A stretch of DNA of 64,000 nt from Omphiscola glabra. Lineage: Eukaryota; Mollusca; Gastropoda; Lymnaeidae. The notes below the pieces were generated by a model that was not told where the DNA came from, did not search any database, and saw only the letters and a program-made list of their open reading frames with translations. The stretch covers positions 14,746,760-14,810,759 of the forward strand of contig OZ024802.1 of NCBI GenBank assembly GCA_964017045.1. The letters run 5' to 3'. Each line of letters opens with the position of its first letter. The first letter of the stretch is position 1. Both the position numbers and the translations under genes were made by a program. Below, in pieces: positions 22,823 to 34,022 of the stretch.

Positions 22823-23871
22823 ACTGGTCATCAAGGTAACATCATCGCCAAGGGACGACTGGTCATCAAGGTAACATCATCGCCAAGGGACGACTGGTTA
22901 TCAAGGTAACATCATCGCCAGGGGACGACTGGTCATCAAGGTAACATCCTCGCCAGGGGACGACTGGTCATCAAGGTAACATCAGCGCCAGGGGACGACT
23001 GGTCATCAAGGTAACATCAGCGCCAGGGGACGACTGGTCATCAAGGTGACATCATCGCCAAGGGATGACTGGTCATCAAGGTAACATCATCGCCAGGGGA
23101 CGACTGGTCATCAAGGTAACATCAGCGCCAGGGGACGACTGGTCATCAAGGTGACATCATCGCCAAGGGATGACTGGTCATCAGGGTGACATCATCACCA
23201 GGAGACGACTGGTCATCAAGGTAACATCATCACCAGGAGACGTCTGGTTATCAAGGTAACATCCTCGCCATGAGACGACTGGTCATCATGGTAACATCAT
23301 CGCCAGGCGACGACTGGTCATCAAGGTAACATCATCGCCAGGCGACGACTGGTCATCATGGTAACATCATCGCCAGGCGACGACTGGTCATCAAGGTAAC
23401 ATCATCGCCAAGGGACGACTGGTTATCATGGTAACATCATCGCCAGGCGACGACTGGTCATCAAGGTAACATCATCGCCAAGGGACGACTGGTCATCATG
23501 GTAACATCATCGCCAAGGGACGACTGGTCATCAAGGTAACATCATCGCCAAGGGACGACTGGTCATCAAGGTAACATCATCGCCAAGGGACGACTGGTCA
23601 TCATGGTAACATCATCGCCAGGCGACGACTGGTCATCAAGGTAACATCCTCGCCATGAGACGACTGGTCATCATGGTAACATCATCGCCAGGCGACGACT
23701 GGTCATCAAGGTAACATCATCGCCAAGGGACGACTGGTTATCAAGGTAACATCATCGCCAATGGACGACTGGCCATCAAGGTAACATCACGGCCAGGGGA
23801 TGACTCGTCATCAATGTAACATCATCACCAGGCGACGACTGGTCATCAAGGTAACATCATCGCCAAGGGAA
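22823..23871. repeat. 35-bp minisatellite, about 30 copies
   Basis: Unit contains GGTCATCAAGGTAACATCAT and CGCCAAGGGACGACT. Variant series (AAGGT/ATGGT, AAGGGA/AGGCGA/AGGGGA) recur in blocks, indicating multi-unit duplications within the array. Confidence 0.95.
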
Positions 23872-23984
23872 GCCATGTATCTCAAACTGGAAACTGGCTT
23901 TATTGATTATTACCAGTTGTTTGTTGTTGTTGTTGTTTTGTTATTTATTTGTTTGTTGTTCGGGATGCCGCTTTTGAATATAGT

Positions 23985-24262
23985 GGTTATGCATTTGTCA
24001 ATGTTAAAATACGGTTGTCTGAATTGTTATGAATTTTTCAAAATTTAAATCGCTGTCTTCATAGCTATGTATTTGTCTTGTCAATGCGAAATGGATGTCT
24101 TAGTTGTTATTGTTGTGTATTTGTAAATGTTAAATAGCTGCCTAAATTGTTATGAACTTGTCAGCGTTAGATTCTCTTATAAATTATGAGTTTTCAATGT
24201 TAAATGGCTGTCTTTATAGTTATGTATTTGTCATTGTTAAGTGGCTGCCTTAATTGTTGAGG
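23985..24262. repeat. Degenerate tandem repeat, unit about 45-60 bp
   Basis: TTATG(T/A)ATTTGTCAATGTTAA and GGCTGTCTTAATTG-like segments recur about six times with indels. It is an old, decayed array immediately after the younger 35-bp one. Confidence 0.6.
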
Positions 24263-24785
24263 ATAAGTATCGATATTAGTACAGGGTTCTAAAAACTGTG
24301 GCATTCTTGGCTAAAGCACAGCACGTGACATCCAGGGTAGGAAAATAATTGTTTACAAATGAAGGCTGACTGTATTTAAGAGAAACGCTGTGATTGGCTG
24401 AAATCTCTTATGGAAAGGGATATCCTGTTCTAGCAGCCAATGAAATTGTATTTAATATTATAGTGTTTTTTTCCCCTTACATAAAAATGGCACATCTTTG
24501 AATTTTATTAATGTGGGTGAAAAAAATTATTTAAATCGGATAATTAGACAGACAGTCATAAGCATTTCAAAATTGTGCATAATTAATTAGGTAAATTTGT
24601 TTAAAGCTTGCCAAATTTAAAAAATAATATAAAATACCTGTATCGCTTTTATTTAAAAGATAAAAAGACCGTATTGTTTGGAAGTGAATAGACTTCATAG
24701 ATGAATGGTTTTCTAATATAGCGTTTTTTTACACAAAAAAAATAATATTTTATGGGTTTAACCTGCACGTAAGTACGGGATCAAA
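24263..24785. other. Unique AT-rich sequence, no gene seen
   Basis: No transposon end, tandem array or exon signals were found. Confidence 0.4.
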
Positions 24786-24793
24786 GTATTCAT

Positions 24794-24907
24794 TAGAGAC
24801 CGACCGAAAGTGATTTTCTGATTTCGGCCGAAACCGAAACTAGGCCGAAAGTGATCAAATGGCAACTTTCGGCGCCGAAAGCGAAGCCGAAATTCGGTGG
24901 GTCTCTA
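24794..24907. mobile_element. Short hAT-like element, complete
   Basis: 114-bp element starting TAGAGACCGACCGAA and ending TTCGGTGGGTCTCTA, near-perfect inverted ends. The 8-bp flanks are GTATTCAT and GTATTAGT, matching at 6 positions. The interior is built of CCGAAA and TTTCGG blocks. These features match hAT-type miniature elements. It is related to the remnant at 4112. Confidence 0.8.
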
Positions 24908-24915
24908 GTATTAGT

Positions 24916-25511
24916 GTTAATATTTATTTAAATTAGAAATTGTTGGCAAAGTTTGAGGTGGTGGGACATATAATAATTGTTCACTTTTCAAAAACATATT
25001 TTCTAAAAATTAAAAAAAAAAAGTTTTCCCTTTTAGAAGACAACTAAATATTTCCACGTTAAAAAAAAAAAAAAACCCATACAAAAACCCCTAGGTTTTG
25101 ACAAAAAATTTAAATTTTCATCTTACTCAGATGAAACTGTCCAAACATTTCTAAGTAGGAATAAAGCCACCATGGATTGAGTACTTCGTGGAAGCTGTAC
25201 TGAAGGCGTCCATTGAATCAAGTACTTGCAGAGCCCCCGCATTGTAGGAAAGGCGAATATAGTTAACCTTGAACTTAAAGACACGATTATCGATTCCTCG
25301 AGACGACGTCGTATATTTAGAGCGTTTTATAATCGGAGATCTGCAGCTGGTAACACCAAGGGAAAACAACTCGTGACTAACAATCAGACAAGGGGGAGGT
25401 TATTGATGAGAGGGTACCCAAAAATAGTCTCTTACCGAAATGGAGTTAAGGGCAACAATGCCATCCCCCCCTCCCCCACATCCCATATGATGTAAGTTAC
25501 AATTCACCCGA
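24916..25511. other. Unique sequence with oligo-A tracts, no gene seen
   Basis: A+T-rich with A-runs at about 25013-25022 and 25062-25076. The 25226-25495 plus frame has no recognisable features. Confidence 0.4.
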
Positions 25512-25514
25512 TTG

Positions 25515-25897
25515 CGGTTCGTAGGTTCGTTCACCCCAATCACGTACGTAGGTTCGTTCACCCCAATCACGTACGTAGGTTCGTTCACCCCAATCACGTT
25601 CGTAGGTTCGTTCACCCCAATCACGTACGTAGGTTCGTTCACCCCAATCACGTTCGTAGGTTCGTTCACCCCAATCACGTACGTAGGTTCGTTCACCCCA
25701 ATCACGTACGTAGGTTCGTTCACCCCAATCACGTTCGTAGGTTCGTTCACCCCAATCACGTACGTAGGTTCGTTCACCCCAATCACGTTCGTAGGTTCGT
25801 TCACCCCAATCACGTTCGTAGGTTCGTTCACCCCAATCACGTTCGTAGGTTCGTTCACCCCAATCACGTACGTAGGTTCGTTCACCCCAATCACGTA
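25515..25897. repeat. 27-bp minisatellite, 14 copies, two variants
   Basis: Unit contains GTAGGTTCGTTCACCCCAAT. Each unit ends CACGTAC or CACGTTC, so copies switch between two forms that differ at a single base. Nine codons long, hence open frames of about 150-170 residues on both strands. Confidence 0.96.
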
Positions 25898-27084
25898 CAT
25901 TAAATACAATACAAAACAGACTTACAGAACAGAAAATTTTTCTGTACAGGCAATGGCTGACTGTCATCTTGGAGGGGGCCGTCTAGTCATTACTTGTGAT
26001 CCACATTTGCAGCAACCTGTCCTATAGTCCTACAGTCCCAAATTCCTATACCACTGAAGCGACTCAAACGTAATCCTTAAAATAACAGATTCTATGAAAT
26101 AATAGGCCTAGTGTAATGTGTGCGGGGCGGGGGGGGGGGGGGATCGAATATTCGTTTAAGGGGCGTCCAAAATAATCAAGATACGTCCGGATCGGTTGAA
26201 TTCAGTATGTGTTAACATTTTTTTGTACAACGAATACAATGTATATTCTATATGAGATAAAACTTGGTATTTCATCATTATAACCTACATATAGTATTTC
26301 CCCATTACCTACATATAGTATTGCCTCATTAAAAGCAATATGCGTCAATTCATTGCGTCACCAACTAGTGGAAAAATCATTTTTCTAGAACACAATAACC
26401 ACCTCTACCCCTTGTCACATTATATGTTTTGACAAACGAGCTCTCTGGTTATAAAAATGCTCAAGGCCATCCTGGCAATTGTTAGAAGGACAATGTATGC
26501 GGAAACTAGAATCGAAAGACAGGACAATAAGAGAAGATCGTTTCAGCTAAGAGCCTTCCTCGGCAGACTCGACAATTGAATCTATAATTAAAACATTTAA
26601 GTGTTCGCCATTGTTATTGCCGGAAGTTCAATTATTAATTGGATATCCCATCCTTTTGGTTTATTTAAATCCAACCATTACCAAAAAAAAAACAAGAAAG
26701 TGTGTGTGTGGGGGGGGGGGGCTGATAATATAGAAATATAGATTTTTTCCTTTAAATTGTCCAGACTCTAAATAGATATCTGGCATGGGTTGAGAATCAG
26801 CGAAATCTTCTAATTTAGTAATTGCGCATCCCGGCCATTTGTTGCATTGTGCAATCCTTTCGATAGATGTCAAGGGCCTTGAGATGATGAGCGCGGAGAT
26901 TATGTGAGGTAAACAATACACTGACGGGCATCATCTATCATTGATGAACCCAGTATCGAGTGTGCTGCACATTTCAACTCGCTGGACAAAACACGAGCAG
27001 GAAAAAGAGAGCTGTTCCTCTTATTTAAAGCTAAATACATGATGTGTCTAATGGCGTCTATGTGTTTTCATTTGAGATATGTCT
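25898..27084. other. Unique sequence with poly-G tracts, no gene seen
   Basis: G-runs at about 26130-26142 and 26710-26721. CCTACATATAGTATT occurs twice near 26286-26325. No exon signals recognised. Confidence 0.4.
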
Positions 27085-27342
27085 GGTAATGCCAAGGGTG
27101 CATTCCCCTTTTTTGGGTCATCTTTGCGTTGGATAATGGTGTCGGTGATGGGTTGCTAATTCTAATGGTGTCAAGGATGGGTTGTCTTATGATGTCGAAG
27201 ATGGGTTGTCGCCTCGAGTCACGGATGTAATGTCCAATGGTGTCACCCATGGGTTGTCGAATGTAGTCTCAAAATGGGTTCTCTTGTGATGTCAAACATG
27301 GGATTCTTTATGGTGTCGCTAACAAGCTGAATGTGACGTCTT
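27085..27342. repeat. Degenerate lead-in to the 23-bp array
   Basis: Scattered GATGGGTTGTC and AATGGTGTC blocks at irregular spacing, resembling decayed units of the array that follows. The last bases, GCTGAATGTGACGTCTTATG, closely match the sequence at 29978-29998 just before the same units inside a hAT element. Confidence 0.65.
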
Positions 27343-28168
27343 ATGATTACAGGAATGGTTTGCTCGTGATTACAGGAATGGTTTGCTCGTGATTACAGGA
27401 ATGGTTTGCTCGTGATTACAGGAATGGTTTGCTTGTGATTACAGGAATGGTTTGCTCGTGATTACAGGAATGGTTTGCTCGTGATTACAGGAATGGTTTG
27501 CTCGTGATTACAGGAATGGTTTGCTTGTGATTACAGGAATGGTTTGCTCGTGATTACAGGAATGGTTTGCTCGTGATTACAGGAATGGTTTGCTCGTGAT
27601 TACAGGAATGGTTTGCTCGTGATTACAGGAATGGTTTGCTCGAGATTACAGGAATGGTTTGCTCGTGATTACAGGAATGGTTTGCTCGTGATTACAGGAA
27701 TCGTTTGCTCGTGATTACATCGATGGGTTGCTCGTGATTACAGGAATGGTTTGCTCGTGATTACAGGAATGGTTTGCTCGTGGTTACAGGAATGGTTTGC
27801 TCGTGATTACGTCGATGGGTTGCTCGTGATTACATCGATGGGTTGCCCGTGTTACACGGATGGGTTTCTCGTGATTACATGGATGGGTTGCTCGTAATTA
27901 CATGGATGGGTTGCTCGTGATTACATGGATGATTTGCTAGTGATTACATCGATGGGTCGCCCGTGTTACACGGATGGGGTGCTCATGATGAAACGGATGG
28001 GTTGCTCGTGATTACATGGATGGGTTGCTCGTGATTACATGGATGGGTTGCTCGTGATTACATGGATGGGTTGCTCGTGATTACATAGATGGGTTGCTCG
28101 TGATTACACGGATGGGTTGCTCGTCCATGATTACATCGATGGGTTGCTCATGATTACGTGGATGGGTT
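27343..28168. repeat. 23-bp minisatellite, about 36 copies, two subfamilies
   Basis: The left two thirds are copies of TTACAGGAATGGTTTGCTCG plus TGA. The right third changes to TTACATGGATGGGTTGCTCG plus TGA with more variation. Four copies of the left form also occur at 29991-30083 inside a hAT element. Confidence 0.96.
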
Positions 28169-28255
28169 TTTCCGATAAGGTCACGATTGAATTGCCTATT
28201 AGTGCCATGCATTGGTTTGCATATGCTTGGTATGATGTAAGCCAATTTTTGGATT

Positions 28256-28401
28256 TTATCTTGGGATGTTATCTTGTGATGTTATCTTGGGATGTTATCT
28301 TGGGATGTTATCTTAGGATGTTATCTTAGGATGTTATCTTAGGATGTTATCTTGGGATGTTATCTTAGGATGTTATCCTTTGATGTTATCTTGGGATGTT
28401 T
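28256..28401. repeat. 13-bp minisatellite, about 11 copies
   Basis: Unit GGGATGTTATCTT or AGGATGTTATCTT, in mixed order. Confidence 0.92.
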
Positions 28402-29430
28402 TTATCTATTAGTTTCTAGCGTTTAACATTTCCGCACCAGTCTCTCACCCCCTCCCTTCTCTCTCTCTATCTCTTTTAAACCAATTACTTTCCAATAAAA
28501 TGTCACATTCTTTTCAGTAAACAAAAAAAAAAAAAAAAGATTAAAAAAAATTAAAATTCAAAGATAGGGGCAAACTTTTCTAATAAATGTTGCGATGACA
28601 AATAACTTTTTAAAACTAATTTTTAAAAAAGGATGGTAGCAGGTCTACTAATGAAAGAATGCGCGGGTCATTGCTCCCTGTATGCTGTGAATCTAGCGTT
28701 GAAACTTGGACGGCGTCAGCCTTTCAAGTAAGCGATACGCTCCTTAATACTAATCCTTGATACATCCCATGCTATATTCTCTAAAGACATCTCTCCATGT
28801 GGGTTTGGGGGAGGGGGGGGGGCGGGTCGGGAGTGGGGGGTACACTGCCCCCCACCCATGGAGGAAAAAAACGAACATTTATTTTTATGAAGAAATCTAC
28901 CGTTCATTTTTACAACATTTAAAAAAAAATGGTAACTGGTGTCTTTGACCGATTACAATTAGTGGAACCAATGAAATACCGCCACGCTCGATACATTGGG
29001 TGATCCGTATATTCAAAGCTGATCTTGTTTAAGACTTATGGTATTCAATAAAAGGTATAAATACCGTACTGTTCCAAAAAAAAAAACAAAGACCACTCCG
29101 GATTCTAAAACGGAGTTTTATTTCCCGTTGTTGGCATAGATCGGTATCTGTTTATTGCATTTATTTATCTGTTGCACCTTCGTTAGTTTAAGGACTTGGA
29201 ATAATACAGTCTTAAACTAGCTTGACATCAAAATGAACACTTTTGATTTATATATATGGCGTTTAGAAAAAGATGGTTATCTAGTTGGTGATTCATGCTC
29301 AAAATCCTCCCCCCTCCCCCACAAACCAAGTAGAGGAGTTTTAAAGTCCAGCTGTGACGCCCCTTGTAATGTAAACGAAATGTCTCAGATTTAATACGGC
29401 CCCCCCACAATTTTCAAATTTACCCCAAGT
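28402..29430. other. Unique sequence with G-rich and A-rich tracts, no gene seen
   Basis: Poly-A near 28524-28539, a G-rich stretch near 28805-28840 and a CT-rich run near 28447-28472. No exon or transposon ends that I can support. Confidence 0.4.
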
Positions 29431-29790
29431 TGTGTGTGCGCCCTAAAGTCGGGTGTTCGCTCCCAAAACGGGTATGCACCCCGAAGTCGGGTGTGCGCCC
29501 CCTAGTCAGGTGTGTGCCCCACAAGTCGGGTGTGAAACCCCAAGTTTGGTATGCGTCCCCAAGTCGGGTGTGCGCCCCGTAGTCTTGTGTGCGCCCCGTA
29601 GTCTTGTGTGCGCCCGCAAATCGGGTGTGCGCCCCGTAGTCAGGTGTGCGCCCCCAAGTCAGGTGTGCGCCCCCAAGTCGGGTGTGCGCCCCAAGTCGGG
29701 TGTGCGCCCCAAGTCGGGTGTGCGCCCCCAAGTCGGGTGTGCGCCCCAAAGTCGGGTTGCGCCCCCAATTCGGGTGTGCGCCCCCAAGTT
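29431..29790. repeat. 19-bp minisatellite, about 18 copies, C-rich
   Basis: Unit GTGTGCGCCCCCAAGTCGG with indels in the C-run. High C+G contrasts with the AT-rich surroundings. Frames on both strands are repeat translations. Confidence 0.94.
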
Positions 29791-29815
29791 GACAAAGAAT
29801 GTCATTGCTTTAGAT

Positions 29816-30123
29816 CAGGGGTCGGGAACCTATGGTTCGCGAGCCAGGTGTGGCTCTATTGATGGCTCGCAAAAAAATGTTCGATTATAAAAAAATATGT
29901 TTCTTTAGACTCCTTTGATCTTTTAAACATAATGTATGGCTCTCACAGAAATACTTTTCAAAATATGTGGTGTACATGGCTGAATGTGGCGACTTGTGAT
30001 TACAGGAATGGTTTGCTCGTGATTACAGGAATGGTTTGCTCGTGATTACAGGAATGGTTTGCTCTTGATTACAGGAATGGTTTGCCACATTCAGACCTCA
30101 GACAAAACGTTTCCCGACCCCTG
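29816..30123. mobile_element. Short hAT element carrying minisatellite units
   Basis: Starts CAGGGGTCGGGAACC and ends GTTTCCCGACCCCTG, perfect inverted ends at 14 of 15 positions. It is flanked by an exact 8-bp duplication CTTTAGAT (29808-29815 and 30124-30131). Inside, an 11-bp inverted repeat CTGAATGTGGC (29980-29990) and GCCACATTCAG (30084-30094) brackets 93 bp made of four 23-bp minisatellite units. It has no coding capacity. Confidence 0.92.
29991..30083. repeat. Four 23-bp minisatellite units inside a hAT element
   Basis: Units match TTACAGGAATGGTTTGCTCG plus TGA, the main form of the array at 27343-28168, in the same orientation. The last unit has CTCTTGA in place of CTCGTGA. The block fills exactly the loop of a perfect 11-bp inverted repeat. 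Confidence 0.93.
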
Positions 30124-30361
30124 CTTTAGATAGTATGAAATACGTGTGATAATTTATGTTTTTTTTTTTTAATTATTATATTTTGTATTAATTTTTTAAT
30201 GTGGTAAATTAACCGCACGTCTATAATTGGTCGAGTATAAAAGAGATTTCTAAGCCAAACACGAAATAATTAATCAGAGTACAAAGTAATCGATAATTGG
30301 CTAATTTGCTAAACAACTGCAACCCAACACACACGTCACAGCTAGGAGCTCTGAACTATCT

Positions 30362-30664
30362 CGTGGTTCTAACATCTGTGGTCCTAGAATCTTTGATCCC
30401 AATATCTGTGGTCCTAACATCTGTGTTCCAAACATCTGTGGTCCTTACATTTGTGGTCCTTACATCTGTGGTCCTAACATCTGTGGTCCTAACATCTGTG
30501 GTCCTAGCGTCTGTGGACCTAACATATGTGGTCCTAGCATCTGTGGTCCTAACATCTGTGGTCTTTGCATCTTTGGTCCTAACATCTGTTCTCCTAACAT
30601 ATGTGGTCCTAACATCTGTGGTCCTAACATCTGTGGTCATAGCGTCTGTAGTCCTAACATCTGC
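30362..30664. repeat. 15-bp minisatellite, about 20 copies
   Basis: Unit GTGGTCCTAACATCT with scattered substitutions. Five codons long, giving VVLTS repeats on plus and RTTDV repeats on minus. Confidence 0.94.
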
Positions 30665-30874
30665 TATTTCAATTTGATGCAATTTAAAAGAAACACATAC
30701 ATTTATATAACAACTCAAAATATTATCCAAAAAATGCTTTGCGATGTTAGTGATTTAGTTTAAAAATTATAATACCATGACACATGACTGACACCCGGGG
30801 CAGGAGCCAGGAATTCGAGATTCTTTGGACTGCAAACAGAAAAACGAAACTTACTAAGGCTCGACGGCTAGTTA
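30665..30874. other. Short unique stretch
   Basis: No feature recognised. Confidence 0.4.
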
Positions 30875-30882
30875 CATACCCC

Positions 30883-31069
30883 CAGGGCCGGCATTAGGCC
30901 ACTGCAACCTATGCGACCGCAATGGGCCCTGCACTTTCATAGGCCCCGTCCCGAATTTATTTTCTAATACAAAATCATAATGTTCACTTATTATCCTTAT
31001 CCTCTTCCCAGAATTGGCCCCGCGCAATCCGTTTCGCATAGGGCCCCGCAATTGTTAGGGTCGGCCCTG
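30883..31069. mobile_element. Short hAT element with CAGGGCCGG ends
   Basis: Starts CAGGGCCGGCATTAGGCC and ends TTAGGGTCGGCCCTG. The 8-bp duplication CATACCCC is exact (30875-30882 and 31070-31077). No coding capacity. The ends are of the same type as the 1.3-kb hAT at 13856, so that element's lost full-length relative could have mobilised it. Confidence 0.9.
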
Positions 31070-31340
31070 CATACCCCATTCTAAAGAAACAACACACTTA
31101 CATTGCAGCCACATATTTGCCCTTCCCGTTTTCACGCCCCCTTTAGAAAAATCCCCACGCTGCTGCTATCTCCAACAGCCATCGCTTCCCACCTATCTGA
31201 TCGTGTATGTCTTCAGCAATGTCATTAGTGAAGACATGTGAGCACATGTCGAGCGATTCTCACAGGTTTTTTTCCCCCGCGATCCTCGCACTGCCATCCA
31301 TCCCAAGAGACCTTCACAAAAACTACGAACACGTCACCTT

Positions 31341-31515
31341 TCAGCATCGTCCGGGTCACCCTTTCAACCTCATCGTGGTCACATTTTGTACACTATCCGG
31401 GTCACCTTTTCAACCTCACCGCACTCACCATTTGTACAACATCCGGGTCACTTTCAGAAACTTATCCCGGTTACAACTTGAACCACATCCAGATCACATT
31501 TCGAAGAACAATATC
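31341..31515. repeat. Degenerate tandem repeat, unit about 56 bp, about 3 copies
   Basis: ATCCGGGTCACC followed by TTTCAACCTCA and CATTTTGTACA recur in order with decay. It is the clearest explanation for the periodic CCGGGTCAC motif here. Confidence 0.6.
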
Positions 31516-31812
31516 CCGGTCAGGTGATTACCCAACAAAAGATGATGTCTGCCATATATTATCTCAAACATAAGTTACATCTGTATGGGGCAAAGCCATC
31601 CATTATCTTGTTAACAACGAGTGACAGCTTCCCTTTCTCAGCATTGAGGCTGTATTGTTGGTTGTGACAGACGAATAAAATCGAGTCAAATAATAACGCC
31701 CGATACTTACAGAGTAAACGATGCTGAATCTATATCCTTAGGTTGGTTGGTTTCATTTCTGAAAATACATAAGTTAATGCTTCACCTCAATCTGTTAATG
31801 GTTAAAATAAGG

Positions 31813-32180
31813 GGTGTGGGAGTCAATGTCAAGAGGTGTGGGAGTCAGTGCCAAGAGGTGTGGGAGTCAGTGCCAAGCGGTGTGGATGTCAGTGTCAAGG
31901 GATGCGGGAGTCAGTGCCAAGGGATGCGGGAGTCAATGTCAAGGGATGCGGGAGCCAATGTCAAGGGGTGCGGATGTCAGTGTCAAGGGATGCGGGAGTC
32001 AGTGTAAAGGGGTGCGGATGTCAGTGTCGAGGGATGCGGGAGTCAGTGTCAAAGGATGCGGGAGTCAGTGTCAAGGGGTGCGGGAGTCAGTGCCAAGGAA
32101 TGCGGGAGTCAGTGCCAAGGGATGTGGGAGTCAATGTCAAGGGGTGCGGATGTCAGTGTCAAGGGGCGTGAAAAGCATTT
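31813..32180. repeat. 21-bp minisatellite, about 17 copies
   Basis: Unit GGATGCGGGAGTCAGTGTCA plus AG, with variants GGTGTGGGAGTC and GGTGCGGATGTC. Seven codons, hence open frames on plus. Confidence 0.94.
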
Positions 32181-32892
32181 TTAAAGGATGCGGAAAGACT
32201 CATAATATCTGATTGTTTTGCAATACATTATCACTAATAATCGCGAGGGTGTGGAAATGTGATGAAATAAAGTGGGCGCCACAAACAATTACGAGCCCCT
32301 GTAATTATGGATCACCTGCACGCTGGCACGTGTTGTTTCGGTTAACGACCAAGACGATAACGGCAACAGTTAATGAAGTACGTTGGCACGTGAAGTCAGC
32401 GCTCTGTCTTCATTTACACGCGTTTGGCGTCATCCATCCTTTGTCATTTCGAAACAAAGCTGAACGGCTGATGCAGCGAGGTAAGAGTCTATACACGGGG
32501 TGGGGGGGGGGGGCAGGGCCGCGCCGAGGAAAGCGCCGCCCCTCATAATGTAGAAAACATGCCGACCGGGGCATACAATAATAAGACGATTTCGCCCCAC
32601 CCCAATTGTTTTTATTTCACTATCACCTAAGGTCCTATATAACGACGACGTTGGTGCCTCCACCACCATAAATTTGGGACCCGCGGAGCGTTCCCTTATC
32701 GCCCCCATCCCTTCGCACGGACCTGCATACGAGGAACTGAGAAAATGTGCAGATATTTTTGTAAACCTTTTCCAACATAGCGTCTCGATTTATCCCACTG
32801 TGAGTCAATTTAGATGCAAGTGACGCTTCCAGTTAGCTCTAATGAATCATGACTCCAGCGTCAGGCGCTTTGACAACAACATTTACGTAACA
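32181..32892. other. Unique sequence, no gene seen
   Basis: A G-run lies at about 32503-32512. The 92- to 111-codon frames across 32213-32708 lack recognisable domains. Confidence 0.4.
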
Positions 32893-33467
32893 TCGTGTTA
32901 GCGTGGTTTTGTCATCTTGTTTGCGTGGTGCTGTCAACTTGTTTGAATCGTGCTGTCAACAAGTTTGGGTGGTGCTGTCATCTTGTTTGAGAGGTGCTGT
33001 CATCTTGTTTGAGTGGTGCTATCCCCTTGTTTGAATGGTGCTGTCAACGTGTTTAGTGGTGCTGTCACCTTGCTTGAGTAGTGCTGTCCCCTTGTTTGAG
33101 AGGTGCTGTCATCTTGTTTGAGTTGTGGTATCATTTTGTATTGAGTGGTGCTGACCCCTTGTTTGAGTGGTGCTGTCCCTTTGTTTGAGTTGTGGTATCA
33201 TTTTGTATTGAGTGGTGCTGACCCCTTGTTTGAGTGGTGATGTCCCTTTGTTTGAGTTGTGGTATCATTTTGTATTGAGTGGTGCTGACCCCTTGTTTGA
33301 GTGGTGCTGACCCCTTGTTTGAGTTGTGGTATCATTTTGTATTGAGTGGTGCTGTCCCCTTGTTTGAGGTGTGGTATCATTTTGTATTGAGTGGTGCTGA
33401 CCCCTTGTTTGAGTGGTGCTGTCCCCTTGTTTGAGTGGTGCTGTCCCCTTGTTTGAGTGGTGCTGTC
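32893..33467. repeat. 22-bp minisatellite with about 67-bp higher-order unit
   Basis: Basic unit GAGTGGTGCTGTCCCCTTGT plus TT. In the centre a variant with TTGTGGTATCATTTTGTATT joins two basic units into a block that repeats several times. The left part is diverged. Confidence 0.9.
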
Positions 33468-33529
33468 ATTTCAAATTATTGAAACAACACTCGAGATCTG
33501 TCACATCGCAAACGATGTGTGACTACACA

Positions 33530-33730
33530 GTGGTGATGTGATGACTGACACTAGTATCGAATTCGTACACATTGACTTTGTAATGATTGTGTGACTGACA
33601 CTAGTATCGTATTCGTAGACATTGACATCGTAAAGTGGTTTTGTGACTGACACTAGTATCGTATTCGCAGATATTAATATTGTATTGATTGTGTGACCGA
33701 CATGAGTGTAAGAAAGGTAGATATTACTAT
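33530..33730. repeat. About 57-bp tandem repeat, 3 to 4 copies
   Basis: TGACTGACACTAGTATCG followed by ATTCGTAGACATTGAC and TTGTGTG recurs with moderate decay. Confidence 0.85.
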
Positions 33731-33812
33731 TGCAATAATTGTAAGCCTGTAAACAGCGACATTAGAATGATAGACATCAACTTTAGAAGTACACCCTGTG
33801 TATTGGCTTAAG

Positions 33813-33813
<1 letters not shown>

Positions 33814-33843
<30 letters not shown>

Positions 33844-34022
33844 GGTCCCGTAGTCCTTCGACCGTTGGGGCGCCACAGATGACATGTACACTATTCTTCT
33901 CCATTCCTCTCGGTCTTCTGCCCTACGCATAGCATCGCCTAGTTGTAATCCAGTCCATTCTTTGATATTATCTTCCCATCTTTTTCTTTGTCTTCCTCTT
34001 CTTCTCCCTCCTCTACGATCCC
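33814..34022 (-). mobile_element. 3' end of a non-LTR retrotransposon (RTE-like) with GAT tail
   Basis: On the minus strand, an open frame reads QRKRWEDNIKEWTG, then DAMRRAEDREEWRRIV, then a short tail, and stops at TGA codons supplied by the (GAT)n tail itself. These motifs are the usual C-terminal end of animal endonuclease-reverse transcriptase proteins of RTE-like elements. The copy is 5'-truncated, as is usual for such insertions. A second copy is at 55896-56087. Confidence 0.85.

Noticed and set aside
25400..26027. Opposed frames of 156-171 residues
   Set aside because: A 27-bp array leaves both strands open. The translation is an exact 9-residue repeat with no flanking exon signals.
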